DNA of 27,625 nt. Origin: Chara braunii. Its lineage: Eukaryota; Streptophyta; Charophyceae; Charales; Characeae. Positions 9,567-17,247 of the stretch are shown in pieces; position 1 is the first letter of the stretch, and each line of letters begins with the position of its first letter. The notes under the pieces are model-generated. The model did not search any database. It was not told the origin of the DNA and saw only the letters and a program-made list of their open reading frames with translations. The translations under genes were made by a program, and so were the position numbers. The DNA is taken from positions 2,633,598 through 2,661,222 of the forward strand of contig BFEA01000063.1 in the NCBI GenBank assembly GCA_003427395.1, given 5' to 3'.

Positions 9567-9841
9567 CTGGGCTACCAGCCGGGCCGCCCGGGTCCCGGGT
9601 GGCCAGCCCGTGCAAGGACCAGGGAAGGTCCCAGCAAAAAAAAATCAAAACAAAAATCGAAAAACAAATTAAAAAAATCCGAAAAAAAACTATGTTATGC
9701 AGAAAAATAAACTGAACAACTTTTGCCTCAGGGTCACATCGAAATTTTGCACCAAATTTAGAAAAAAAAAATATAATTATTTTTTTTAAATTGTTTTTGA
9801 CCCGGCCGGGCAAGTGACCCCGGGCCACTCTGGAAGCCTAG
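9567..9841. mobile_element. hAT-like MITE (family A), copy 1
   Basis: A 275-bp non-coding element with 12-bp ends CTGGGCTACCAG and CTGGAAGCCTAG. GC-rich subterminal blocks (GGGCCGCCCGGGT; CCCGGCCGGGCAAG) enclose an A-rich core containing CTATGTTATGCAGAAAAATA. It is the reverse complement of the element at 12530-12832. The 8-bp flanks TTTATTTA and TTTGTTTA match at 7 of 8, but they lie in a TTTA microsatellite, so this duplication alone is weak. Confidence 0.85.
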
Positions 9842-10300
9842 TTTGTTTATTTATTTATTTATTTATTTTCCCCTGTAGTTGCGAGCGACTGCATTAATTA
9901 ATGACTCAATTGATTAAAAAAAAGCGCCAATTACCATCAATTTCTGCCGAGTTTTTTTTTTTTCTTTTTTTCCCCCCCCCTCGTTCTCTCTTTATCGAGT
10001 GATCATTAGTGTTGCTTGATTGACGAAAACAAAACTTGAGAAGAATAAATCAAATCAGTTGAGAAAAAATAATAAAATCAGTTGGAGTGTGCAATTACTA
10101 ATTAGTCAATCAAGTCGTCTATTAACTTGTGATTTTTTTTCCTTTTTTTTTTTTGGTGTAAATTGAGTGAACCAGGTGCACGGTTCCACTATGTAGCACA
10201 CGAGTCATGGCCTATTAGGACCTGTGCGGCACTGTAAGAAAATGAAGAAAATTTTAATTTTAAATACTTTCAAAAAGTAAAAAAAATGGCGACGTCACAT
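9842..10300. other. unassigned AT-rich stretch
   Basis: (TTTA)n to about 9869, T-runs at 9952-9970 and 10130-10155, and otherwise no recognisable repeat or coding frame. Confidence 0.5.
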
Positions 10301-10440
10301 TTCCCAAGATGGGAAGGAGCCCAACTTTTGAAAGTGCTGCCATCCCACTAACCCTCCCGCCTCCCCCTCCTCCCCCTCCTCCCCCTGCAGCCAATGCCTA
10401 ATCAGGACAGAGTGGTACGTCGACTGTTGCAGTCTCGGGT

Positions 10441-10494
10441 ACCACAGAGAGGGAGTCCCTTCGTGTGCCTGATGGGACTCCCTTCTCTGGTGGT
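10441..10494. other. stem-loop, about 19-bp arms
   Basis: ACCACAGAGAGGGAGTCCC (10441-10459) pairs with GGGACTCCCTTCTCTGGTGG (from 10474), with small bulges and a 14-base loop. It may be the core of a fold-back element. Confidence 0.7.
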
Positions 10495-10583
10495 TGCCAT
10501 GCTGAAGCAGGAGGAGGAAGAAAATATGAAAGCAGTGGACGAGGAAGAGATTGAAGAAGAAAAGGAGGAGCCCCTGATCAGAA

Positions 10584-10611
10584 GGAGCACTGGGCCAGGA
10601 CCGTAAGGGCC

Positions 10612-10646
<35 letters not shown>

Positions 10647-10656
10647 AGCACTGGGC
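10584..10656 (+). mobile_element. tiny poly(A) retro-insertion with 12-bp target duplication
   Basis: GGAGCACTGGGC occurs exactly at 10584-10595 and 10645-10656. Between the copies lie about 19 unique bases (CAGGACCGTAAGGGCCTGT) and an A-run of about 29. This is what a severely 5'-truncated, LINE-mobilised transcript would leave. Confidence 0.7.
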
Positions 10657-10772
10657 ATAGAGGGGAATCCCGGGGCACGAAGAGGCTGAAGCATGCAGTT
10701 CGTATAATTTGAGAGAAAAGTCAAGTACTGGATCGGGATACAATGGACCGGGAAAAAGAAGGGGTCAAAACC

Positions 10773-10861
10773 TCAAGTACTCCTCCCAAGGAGTACTCAA
10801 CAGGATCAAGCCCTTGGAGTACTTGATTTTTTTTTTCTTTTTTTTTTTTGAAGTACTTGAG
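10773..10861. other. nested GAGTACTTGA inverted repeats
   Basis: TCAAGTACTCC (10773) pairs perfectly with GGAGTACTTGA (10816-10826). Further related copies lie at 10789 and 10851, so alternative hairpins are possible. A T-run follows the stem. Confidence 0.7.
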
Positions 10862-11065
10862 ATTTTGAAGAGCTGCCAATCAAAATGAGTGTTTCTATTT
10901 TCTTTTCCGGCCTCCCATTCTTGGGAACTGGAAAAGAAAAAGCACAAAAAAAAAAAAAACACTTCAGAATATAAATTCATGGCAATTTCACTGCCATCGG
11001 ATTCTCCTGCATCGGTGGTCGGACTATGTCCCGCAGATGTCGCACAGGTGTTTGTGGAACACAGT

Positions 11066-11248
11066 TTACCTTAGGGCGTGGTCCCACTAGTGAAGAGGAT
11101 CGGATCGAATGCCTGAATCTGGACGAGTTTATGGAGATGTGCAGGAAATCGAGATTGAACTGCTTTTCTGCATCTGTGCTTAAAACACATCCAGATTCAG
11201 GATCTCGATCCTATCCTTTTTGCTAGTGGAACCGTGCTCCAGGAGTAA
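11066..11248. mobile_element. fold-back MITE (family C), copy 1
   Basis: The left arm (TTACC ... TGGTCCCACTAGTGAAGAGG ... CCTGAATCTGGA) is complementary, with mismatches, to the right arm (TCCAGATTCAGG ... CCTTTTTGCTAGTGGAACC ... GTAA). Each arm is about 55 bases or more. The interior GTGCAGGAAAT ... TTTTCTGCATCTGTGC also recurs at 18411-18470. No clear target duplication. Confidence 0.78.
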
Positions 11249-11813
11249 TTTATTGATCGTGTTTTGGGCAATCGAAGTTAATAAATAGATGAGGACTTCC
11301 TCACGCTACCGGTAGGAGAGCGACTGAATCTTTGACGTAGTTGCGGTTCTATACACTCAGGCAAGTCCCAGCGTGAGCAGGCCCGGGAATCTAGTTTGCG
11401 TCGTCGTTTGCATGAATAAATCAATTCGAGAATTTTAGTGCTTAATTTCTTTTATTTTAGTTTACTATATTATTTTTTAATTCGAGAATTTAGTGATTTA
11501 TTTTTTTTTTTCCAATGCTTTTCAATGTCCGCATCCGTGGAAGTGATTGATTTACAAGCCGTGGCTGCTTTTTTTTTTTTAATAATCATCAGTGGGCTCC
11601 TTATCTGCATGGACTGCCAGAACGTTCTAAAGCTGCACTGCAACCCCGTTCCGAGTGTACCTGGATGCCTTCACGTCTCCATACAGATCAGGTACCTTCT
11701 CGTCGTGCCGTCCAGTTTCATTCGGGGCTGCAGCGATGTCCTTTGCTGCCGAGCGAGTTCCGGAGACGAGACCGTGGGCCTGTTTTTTTTTTTTTGTTTT
11801 TAACCTTAACTGT

Positions 11814-11859
11814 CTACTACTAGAGGGGGTGATACGAGCATATCCCCCGCTAGTAGTAG
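11814..11859. other. strong stem-loop
   Basis: CTACTACTAGAGGGGG (11814-11829) pairs with CCCCCGCTAGTAGTAG (11844-11859), with a single A-G mismatch and a 14-base loop. No T-run follows. Its role is unknown. Confidence 0.75.
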
Positions 11860-12067
11860 CCTCCGGCAGCTCCATCTATTGGTGGGGAGCTGCACTTGTG
11901 GAAAATTTGCCGGGCCAGATTCATTCAGACATGCAAACTCTGGAATGTATAGGGACCATGACCAGGTCCAGATGCACACTGTTGTTCAGTGGAGCAAGGT
12001 CCACTGTTTTTGTCCTCGTTGACAATCAATCAATGTTTATATTTATTTTAAAATTCTAGTCGTTTAC

Positions 12068-12253
12068 CAACGGCCCTTAGCGCAGTTGGTACACCCATGA
12101 ACTGTTGAAATATGAATCAGACCCAAGTTCGAATCCAGATGCAGTCAGATTAACAAACGATACTTCTGAATTACCTACCGTAGGGCCGGTCAGCTCAATG
12201 ATGATATCTCAAGGTCGTTTGCTCTTTTCAAACCAAAAAAAAAAAAAAAAAAA
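12068..12253 (+). mobile_element. tRNA-derived SINE (family 1), full head and A-tail
   Basis: The head has an A-box-like TTAGCGCAGTTGG and a B-box GTTCGAATCC about 50 bases on, as in RNA polymerase III promoters. The body (TAGGGCCGGTCAGCTCAATG, ATGATATCTCAAGGTC) is shared with the SINE at 17248 and the fragment at 22229. It ends in an A-run at 12235-12253. A possible short target repeat (TCGTT) is too weak to rely on. Confidence 0.82.
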
Positions 12254-12521
12254 TCGTTCGTTCGCCGATATGTACACCTAAGCATGGCTTGCACAGGTGT
12301 GATGTTTGGCTAAAAAAATAATAATAATAATAAATAAAAATGGATGGATGCTGCTCTCGCGCGTTAGCAATTAACCCCGGGATGGAATTGTAAATTGCAA
12401 AGGAGTCCCTGAATTTCTCCGTGATAAAAGGAACGAGAAATTTAAAATGAGTAATTAGTAATTAGTAGTTGGTAATTATCTATTGGCAGCCGTTATAATA
12501 GGAACGATAAAGATAAAATGA

Positions 12522-12529
12522 GTAATTAC
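12522..12529. repeat. 8-bp target-site duplication, left
   Basis: GTAATTAC, repeated exactly at 12833-12840, flanks the MITE at 12530-12832. The octamer is itself palindromic. Confidence 0.8.
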
Positions 12530-12832
12530 CTAGGCTACCAGAGTGGCCCGGGGCCACTTGCCCGGCCGGGCAAAAAAAAAACAAAAAAAAACAAAGAAAA
12601 TAGTTTTATTTTTTATTTTAAATATGATAAAGAATTTCGATGTGACCCTGAGGCAAAAAGTTGCTCAGTTTATTTTTCTGCATAACATAGTTTTTTTCCG
12701 GATTTTTTTTATTTTTTTTATTCTTTTTTTTTTTGCTAGGACCTTCCCTGGTCCTTGCACGGCCTGGCCGTCCGGGAAAATAGGGCGACCCGGGCAAATA
12801 GGGCGACCCGGGCGGCCCGGCTGGTAGCCTAG
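12530..12832. mobile_element. hAT-like MITE (family A), copy 2
   Basis: A 303-bp element with perfect 12-bp terminal inverted repeats, CTAGGCTACCAG and CTGGTAGCCTAG, flanked by an exact 8-bp duplication, the length used by hAT transposases. It is inverted relative to the copy at 9567. It carries an extra internal duplication (AAATAGGGCGACCCGGGC occurs nearly twice, 12778-12812), which explains its greater length. It encodes no transposase, so it is non-autonomous. Confidence 0.9.
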
Positions 12833-12890
12833 GTAATTACTAATTGCCAATTATCCATTGCACAATTTAATTAAGAGGACACGCAGAAAT

Positions 12891-13067
12891 AGAGAAATGC
12901 TAAAGAAAATGGTCCAATAATCTTCAATTTGTTTGTGTGAGTGTTGGTTGGTGAATATATGTTGAAGACAACGTGAAAAAAGGTGTCCTCTGGGGCATCC
13001 ATAAAAAAAGACAAGAAAAGAAAAGAGAAAGAAAAGAGAAATGCTAAAGAAAATGGTCCAATAATCT
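12891..13067. repeat. 33-bp exact direct repeat around a 111-bp spacer
   Basis: AGAGAAATGCTAAAGAAAAT and the 13 bases after it are identical at 12891-12923 and 13035-13067. The spacer ends in an A-rich stretch (AAAAAAAGACAAGAAAAG). It could be a long target duplication around a retro-insertion or a repair-generated duplication. Confidence 0.85.
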
Positions 13068-13200
13068 CCCTATCGTAGGCGAAGGAGAACTGTTCTATGA
13101 TATCCTTCGCCTTGCCGTTGTCATTTGTCCCGGCACTCCAGACAAATAAGGACACGTCATCCATTAGGCGTGGACTAAATAGCATTGTTGCACCTTTGTT
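13067..13200 (-). pseudogene. small reverse-transcriptase fragment (palm, LMDD)
   Basis: The minus frame reads through FSPRLMDDVSLFVW, then a helix-like segment (KAKDIIEQFSFAYD). This resembles the RT catalytic motif C (x-x-D-D) and what follows it. Its wording is close to RLVDDVALFLV in the larger RT pseudogene at 24277, so the two may come from one family. The fragment is bounded by the 33-bp repeat and has neither start nor end. Confidence 0.45.
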
Positions 13201-13370
13201 TTCTTCTTTTTTTTTGTTTAATCCCAAATTGTTTATGCATTAACTTTCTTGTGTTCATCCGATTCCATCAGGATTCAAACTCTCATCATGATCTCTGTGT
13301 TTACTAGCAGGTACATGTGTGTGTGTGTGTGTACCATTCAGCCATATGGGCTAGGTGCGTTGCATTAAAT

Positions 13371-13385
13371 ATATCTATCTATCTG

Positions 13386-13426
<41 letters not shown>
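13371..13426. repeat. (ATCT)n microsatellite
   Basis: About 14 ATCT units with one ATCTGTCT variant, just upstream of the hammerhead-like motif. Confidence 0.95.
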
Positions 13427-13485
13427 AAGGTGGATTATCACTTACTTAGTGTAATCACGTCAGTTAGGGGATTCTGCAGACTGTT

Positions 13486-13553
13486 GAGGGTTCAGCCTCC
13501 TCCGGATGAGTAGGGAGGTGAAACTCCGACGAAACAGTTTGTCACAGCCCCTC
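13486..13553 (+). ncRNA. hammerhead-ribozyme-like motif 1 (degenerate)
   Basis: The order of parts follows a type I hammerhead. Core strand CGGATGA (13503-13509) has one change from CTGANGA. Next comes an imperfect stem II (GTAGGGAG / CTCCGAC, loop GTGAAA). Then GAA (13531-13533), a short stem III ACA-GTT-TGT (13534-13542), and the cleavage-position C at 13543. Stem I can form only distally (GAGGG at 13486 with CCCTC at 13549) across an unpaired bulge. The position-4 change would be expected to abolish activity. Hammerheads are known in Penelope-like elements and retrozymes, and RT sequence follows here. Confidence 0.42.
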
Positions 13554-13560
13554 GTTTGTT

Positions 13561-13686
13561 GTCCCCTTCTCCCTCTTGTCCCTCTTTGCCTACGGTTTAC
13601 CGGGCAGGGCAGCTCTGTTTGAAGATATATGTATATTGTCAAACAGAACTGCCCGGTAAACCGTAGGCAGAGAGGGAGAAGAGGAC
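13561..13686. repeat. long hairpin: GTTTACCGGGCAG arm and its inverse
   Basis: Arm 13561-13622 (GTCCCCTTCTCCC ... CCTACGGTTTACCGGGCAG ... CTCTGTTTGA) is followed, after a short TATA spacer, by its complement at 13639-13686 (TCAAACAGAACTGCCCGG ... GAGGAC). The same arm occurs once, unpaired, at 5095-5157. Inverted or partial terminal repeats of this kind are known in Penelope-like elements. Confidence 0.85.
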
Positions 13687-14150
13687 ATCTATATTTGATG
13701 ATGTCCTTACCTTTGGTAGTCTGCCACCATCGCCAGCCTGTTATGGTCTTGAGTGGAAGGAGACCACTGCTGCTGATGGCTCGTGCACCCTTTTGCAGAC
13801 ACGAGCAGACGGATCTCGCCGATCGAGTGTGTTTGATAAGACTGTTGCATGGGGTTTTCCTGTTATACGATATCCTAGTGCATCATCAAACATTCCATCT
13901 CATCAGCCTGCAGGTGTGTTCACCGGCCAGCTCACGCGGTTTGAGCAGATTTGTGACAATTGGCATATGATTTGATTTCAGAAGTCTGCGGCAACCATGC
14001 TTGTCCGCCGTTTGCTTTCCTGTGGCCATGCTTCTTCGACATTGGCCTGAGGATGAACTTGTTACACTCGTGCTCGCCAGCATCGGCACCATATACGTGT
14101 GACTTGACTTACACAATGGTTTCGCCGCATGCTTCGCTGGTCCACGCATT
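13687..14150 (+). pseudogene. Penelope-like reverse-transcriptase C-terminal fragment
   Basis: One reading frame stays meaningful across 460 bases despite stops at 13973, 14048, 14054 and 14105. It begins at an RT motif-C-like FDDVLTFGS, right where the hairpin arm ends. It runs through YGLEWKET, then YPSASSNIPSHQPAG, GQLTRFEQICDNW, AATMLVRRLLSCGH and QWFRRMLRWS. The spacing and wording (a basic R-x-x-x-IC segment after an IP...G-Q stretch, then a G-H/Y turn) recall the thumb of Penelope-like RTs. The fingers and most of the palm are missing, so it is 5'-truncated and dead. The assignment rests on remembered family features, and other RT classes are possible. Confidence 0.5.
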
Positions 14151-14154
14151 GTCC

Positions 14155-14548
14155 TCTTCCACCTTCTCCTCGCCTTTCTCTCCCTTCTTCTTCTCCCTCT
14201 CCCCCTCCTCCTCCCCCTTCCTCTTTTCCATCTTCTCATCCTCCTCCCCCTCCCCCTTCTTGGCCATCTTCCCCTTCCCTTTCTTCCCCCTCCTCCCCTC
14301 CACCTCCCCCTTCTCCTCCTCCTCCTCCTTCTCCTCCTCCTCCTCCTTCCCCTTCCCCTTCCCCTTCCCCTCNNNNNNNNNNNNNNNNNNNNNNNNNNNN
14401 NNNNNNNNNNNNNNNNNNNNNNNNNNNNNNNNNNNNNNNNNNNNNNNNNNNNNNNNNNNNNNNNNNNNNNNNNNNNNNNNNNNNNNNNNNNNNNNNNNNN
14501 NNNATCCTCTTCTTCTTTGCCATCTCCCCTTCTTCTTCTTCTTCTTCT

Positions 14549-14595
<47 letters not shown>

Positions 14596-14645
14596 TTCTT
14601 CTTCTTCTTCTTCTCCCCCTTCTTCTTCTTCTTCTTCTTCTTCTA
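14155..14645. repeat. TCC/TTC polypyrimidine tract containing the gap
   Basis: TCC-rich sequence to 14372 and nearly pure TTC from 14527 to 14645 flank an assembly gap. The two long frames across it (228 and 229 codons) are poly-Ser/Phe/Pro artefacts. Confidence 0.93.
14373..14503. other. assembly gap of 131 N
   Basis: Unresolved bases inside the polypyrimidine tract. The true length may differ. Confidence 0.99.
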
Positions 14646-15169
14646 ACTCATTTTCGTTTTTGCCTTGCCGACACCCTGCACGCCGGCTGAGATCAGCCCC
14701 TCCATCTTCGTTGTCCGTATTGGGACGTCAGCAGGTTCGTTCATTCTCTCCTCCTCCCACTTCCCCTTCCTCGCGACGTCGTGTTGATGCTAATCTGCCG
14801 GGTTCTTTGTCTTACTGACAGCCTGCTCTGCCACGTCGGCAGCGTTCGTCAATCATGTGTGGACCGCACCAGATCAGCCAGAGCAGACCTGGCTTTCCAG
14901 TGCTGACCGATTCGGATCTGCGGCCAGACCCCTACCAAATGCTTGTGGCTTGACAGCCACAAATGTCTGCCGACAGGCTTATCAGCGTCAATGTTATACT
15001 GCATCATATTTTGTTACGATTGCTTATCAGCTTGACACCGTTGAAAATCAGTTGTTGTATGACCATAAATTCCCATAATGGCCCACCTCCTGAGGGTAGT
15101 AACCATACTACCTCAGGGGGCTTTACTGTAAATGTCTTACAGTTAGCGTTCCACAGTCGCAACCTTCTT
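14646..15169. other. possible spacer or degraded coding part of the RT-RING unit
   Basis: Frames of 73 and 95 codons (14857-15078, 14963-15250) have mixed composition but no recognised motif. The stretch lies between the RT remnant and the RING-like pair, so it may be a decayed part of the same unit. Confidence 0.35.
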
Positions 15170-15279
15170 ATGCACCATGCGACGCCAGGCGATGACCTTA
15201 ATGGCCATCCTCATATTTCTGGCTATGCACCATGCAACGCCAGGCGATGACCTGAATGACCATCCTCATATTTCTGCCT
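15170..15279. repeat. 55-bp tandem duplication
   Basis: ATGCACCATGCGACGCCAGG ... CATCCTCATATTTCTGGCT at 15170-15224 is repeated at 15225-15279 with four or five substitutions. The length is not divisible by three, so it would shift any frame through it. Confidence 0.92.
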
Positions 15280-15395
15280 GCATTTTGTGCAGTCCCGGGC
15301 ATTATATGGCACTTGTTCGTGCAGCTGCCCAGTGGGAACTGTGGGATTGTGGGATGGTGATTCAGGCTATTTTAATCAAACATAAATGATTTTTT

Positions 15396-15641
15396 GTGTG
15401 CATTGCGGAATCATACTTTATTGACCGACTGTCGTGCGACACCTGTCGGGACAGAGACGCGGTGCGCCTTGGCTGTGGAATTCATCATCTATGCCATCGC
15501 CATTATCAATCTATTGCGGCCGCCGCCGTCTGTGCCGAAGGGTGTCCAACATTTCCTCATTGTACACATCCCTATCACCCAGATATTCGTTGTCCTTTTT
15601 GTGCGCAAGGACAACGGTGTCCTTTTTCCGCATGTGGATGA
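15396..15641 (+). CDS. RING-like zinc domain 1 (partial, first of a tandem pair)
   Basis: The 81-codon frame has a complete RING-type spacing: C14-x2-C17-x9-C27-x2-H30-x2-C33-x2-H36, then 29 residues, then C66-x2-C69 (CPFC). RING domains bind two zinc ions and usually act in ubiquitin ligases, so E3-like activity is a family inference. Between the two halves sits C-x-HP-x-HP (CTHPYHP), which is also present in domain 2. The first codon is GTG, and an in-frame stop lies a few codons upstream, so the true start or an exon boundary is unknown. The frame ends at TGA 15639 and domain 2 continues in another frame. That points to a frameshifted pseudogene, an unseen intron or programmed frameshifting. 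It lies downstream of the RT remnant on the same strand. Confidence 0.5.
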   Translation: MCIAESYFIDRLSCDTCRDRDAVRLGCGIHHLCHRHYQSIAAAAVCAEGCPTFPHCTHPYHPDIRCPFCAQGQRCPFSACG

Positions 15642-15867
15642 CAGGTTGAGCGCTAGCTGCATGATGCCGCACTGTGATGAACGTCCTGTTGTTTTTTTGA
15701 CATGTGGACAGCATGTCCTTTGTCAGGACTGTTTTGAGGGGATGATCCGTGCTAGCCGTCCTGCTGAATGCTGTGCTGGCGCAGCTCTCCTTGGGTATCC
15801 TTGTGAACATCCATGTCATCCTCAGCATTCCTGTCCTATCTGCCGGGGTGGGGGCTCCTCTTCCTGA
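15631..15867 (+). CDS. RING-like zinc domain 2 (second of a tandem pair)
   Basis: The domain part starts at about HVDDRLSASC (15631) and ends at TGA 15865-15867. Spacing is C-x4-C-x9-C-x2-H-x2-C-x2-C (TCGQHVLCQDC) and then a final C-x2-C (CPIC). The shared insert C-x-HP-x-HP appears as CEHPCHP. The order and the CG-x-H-x-LC core match domain 1, so one arose from the other by duplication. The first Cys pair has four residues between instead of two, which may weaken the first zinc site. The frame is open upstream to 15394, but there it overlaps domain 1 and is not meaningful. No homologue can be named from memory. Role unknown; a ubiquitin-ligase-like function is only suggested by the fold. Confidence 0.5.
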   Translation, partial: HVDDRLSASCMMPHCDERPVVFLTCGQHVLCQDCFEGMIRASRPAECCAGAALLGYPCEHPCHPQHSCPICRGGGSSS

Positions 15868-16111
15868 TTGGCCAATAGAATCAAGCAGGTCAAGAGCAAC
15901 AGTGATTGTATGACAGATAAAGCTTTCGACACTACAAACAGATACGGAATTGAAGAAAGAAGAAATAAAAAATGGAAAAAACGAAAAGAAAAAAAGAAGA
16001 AAAGAAAAAAAGAACAAATTGCTGAAGAAAAGAAAAAAAAAAACAAGAAAAAAGAAAATAAGAAAAAAATATGTTGAACTTTGTTGTGACAGTGGCAATT
16101 GGTTTATCTGT
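15868..16111. other. A-rich 3' flank of the RING-like frames
   Basis: Lysine/glutamate codons (AAAGAAGAAAAG) fill 15950-16070 and create long frames on both strands that are not genes. It may be 3' untranslated sequence of the RING-like unit. Confidence 0.45.
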
Positions 16112-16437
16112 GGGATGTGTCATTTGCTTTGTTTGACTGATAGGCCTTCCTCTTCCCTTGTCCTTTCTTTGACTGGATCCCTTTCTCCTTCTCTTGCCTC
16201 TGTGAGGTCTGGTTTCCTCCTCCTTTTCTTTACCTCTTTCTTTGCCTTTTGGCTGCGCGCAAGTGGGTCCTTGTGACACACAGGGATGGGGGCAGTCAGC
16301 GCTCAACCTGTCATCCACATGGCTGGCCTTGTACGTAAGAGGTTATGAACAGGCGAAGCTTTCCTTCCTTCTTTCCTCGTTTTGTTTTGTCTTTTTCCTC
16401 CTTTGCGCGCCGATTCACAGTGTGACAATATATATAT

Positions 16438-16440
<3 letters not shown>
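16112..16440 (+). mobile_element. conserved tail of the RT-RING unit
   Basis: The stretch aligns with 5158-5440, most tightly over 16243-16350 (GGTCCTTGTGACACACAGGG ... GCGCTCAACCTGTCATCCAC ... TACGTAAGAGGTTATGAACA). It closes with GATTCACAGTGTGACAATATA before a microsatellite. Both copies encode a matching short peptide in one frame (VGPCDT-x-GWGQ), but both are mostly stop-limited and no domain is recognised. It is best read as an untranslated terminal region. Confidence 0.75.

Positions 16441-16488
<48 letters not shown>
16441..16488. repeat. (GA)n microsatellite
   Basis: An AG run directly follows the TA-run end of the tail repeat. Confidence 0.96.
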
Positions 16489-16489
<1 letters not shown>

Positions 16490-16649
16490 ACTGTCTTCCT
16501 TCGGAGATGACGCACGCTTATCATGAATGTATACAAGCGATCTTTCCGGTCTGATTCAGTCATAATGAGGGTGCGTTATGATCGGGGGAAGATGGTAGTT
16601 CATGTTTAGCTGGTACTTTTATAGGCCGATTGTCATCCCCTCCGTACAA

Positions 16650-17245
16650 CTAGCTGTGTTGCACTATTTGCATGGAATCATGGAGCTATAAACATTAAAC
16701 GGTAGCTAAGGGGATAAAAGGCGGGCTAGACAAATAGAATTATGAATAGCAGTTAGCTGTGTTGCAGTATTTGCATGGAGCGTTAAACATTAAATAGTAG
16801 CTGAGGGAACGAAAGGCGGGCTATACACATGCACTATCAATAGCAGCTAGCTGTGTTGCACTATTTGCAATGAGGCATAAAGTAGCAAAACGACATTTTA
16901 AAATGATTAAAGTTCATTAAATAGTATCTGAGGGGATAAAAACACAAGCTACGCAAATGCCAAATAGAGTTATAAATAGCAGCTAGCTGTGTTGCAGTAT
17001 TTGCATGGAGCTATAAACATTAAATCATAGTTGAGGGGATAAAATGCAGGCTATACAAATAGAACTATAAATAGCAGTTGTTGAGACTACAAAATCGGGC
17101 TATCCAAACAGACTAACTATAAATAGCAGCTGTTGAGATTAATTAAACAAAATCGGGCTATCCAAACAGACTAACTGTAAATAGGAGCTGTTGAGATTGA
17201 TAAATCGGGCTATCCAAATAAACTATAAATATTAAATAGCCGTTG
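16650..17245. repeat. degenerate tandem array (TAGCTGTGTTGCA / CGGGCTATCCAAA units)
   Basis: Units beginning TAGCTGTGTTGCA start at 16651, 16754, 16848 and 16984 (periods 103, 94 and 136). Each carries TTTGCATGGAG-like and GGGGATAAAA-like segments. From about 17070 the array shortens to units of roughly 55 bases (GCAGTTGTTGAG, AATCGGGCTATCCAAA). It ends at the SINE at 17248. Periods are irregular and no coding frame persists. Confidence 0.85.
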
Positions 17246-17247
17246 AC

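Noticed and set aside
13960-14818. Two frames of about 228 codons across the N gap
   Set aside because: Low-complexity Ser/Phe/Pro from TCC/TTC repeats and unknown residues. Only the first 60 or so codons have normal composition, and there the RT-like frame explains the sequence better.
15868-16318. Lys/Glu-rich frames on both strands
   Set aside because: A-rich composition and the tail repeat explain them. No conserved motif.
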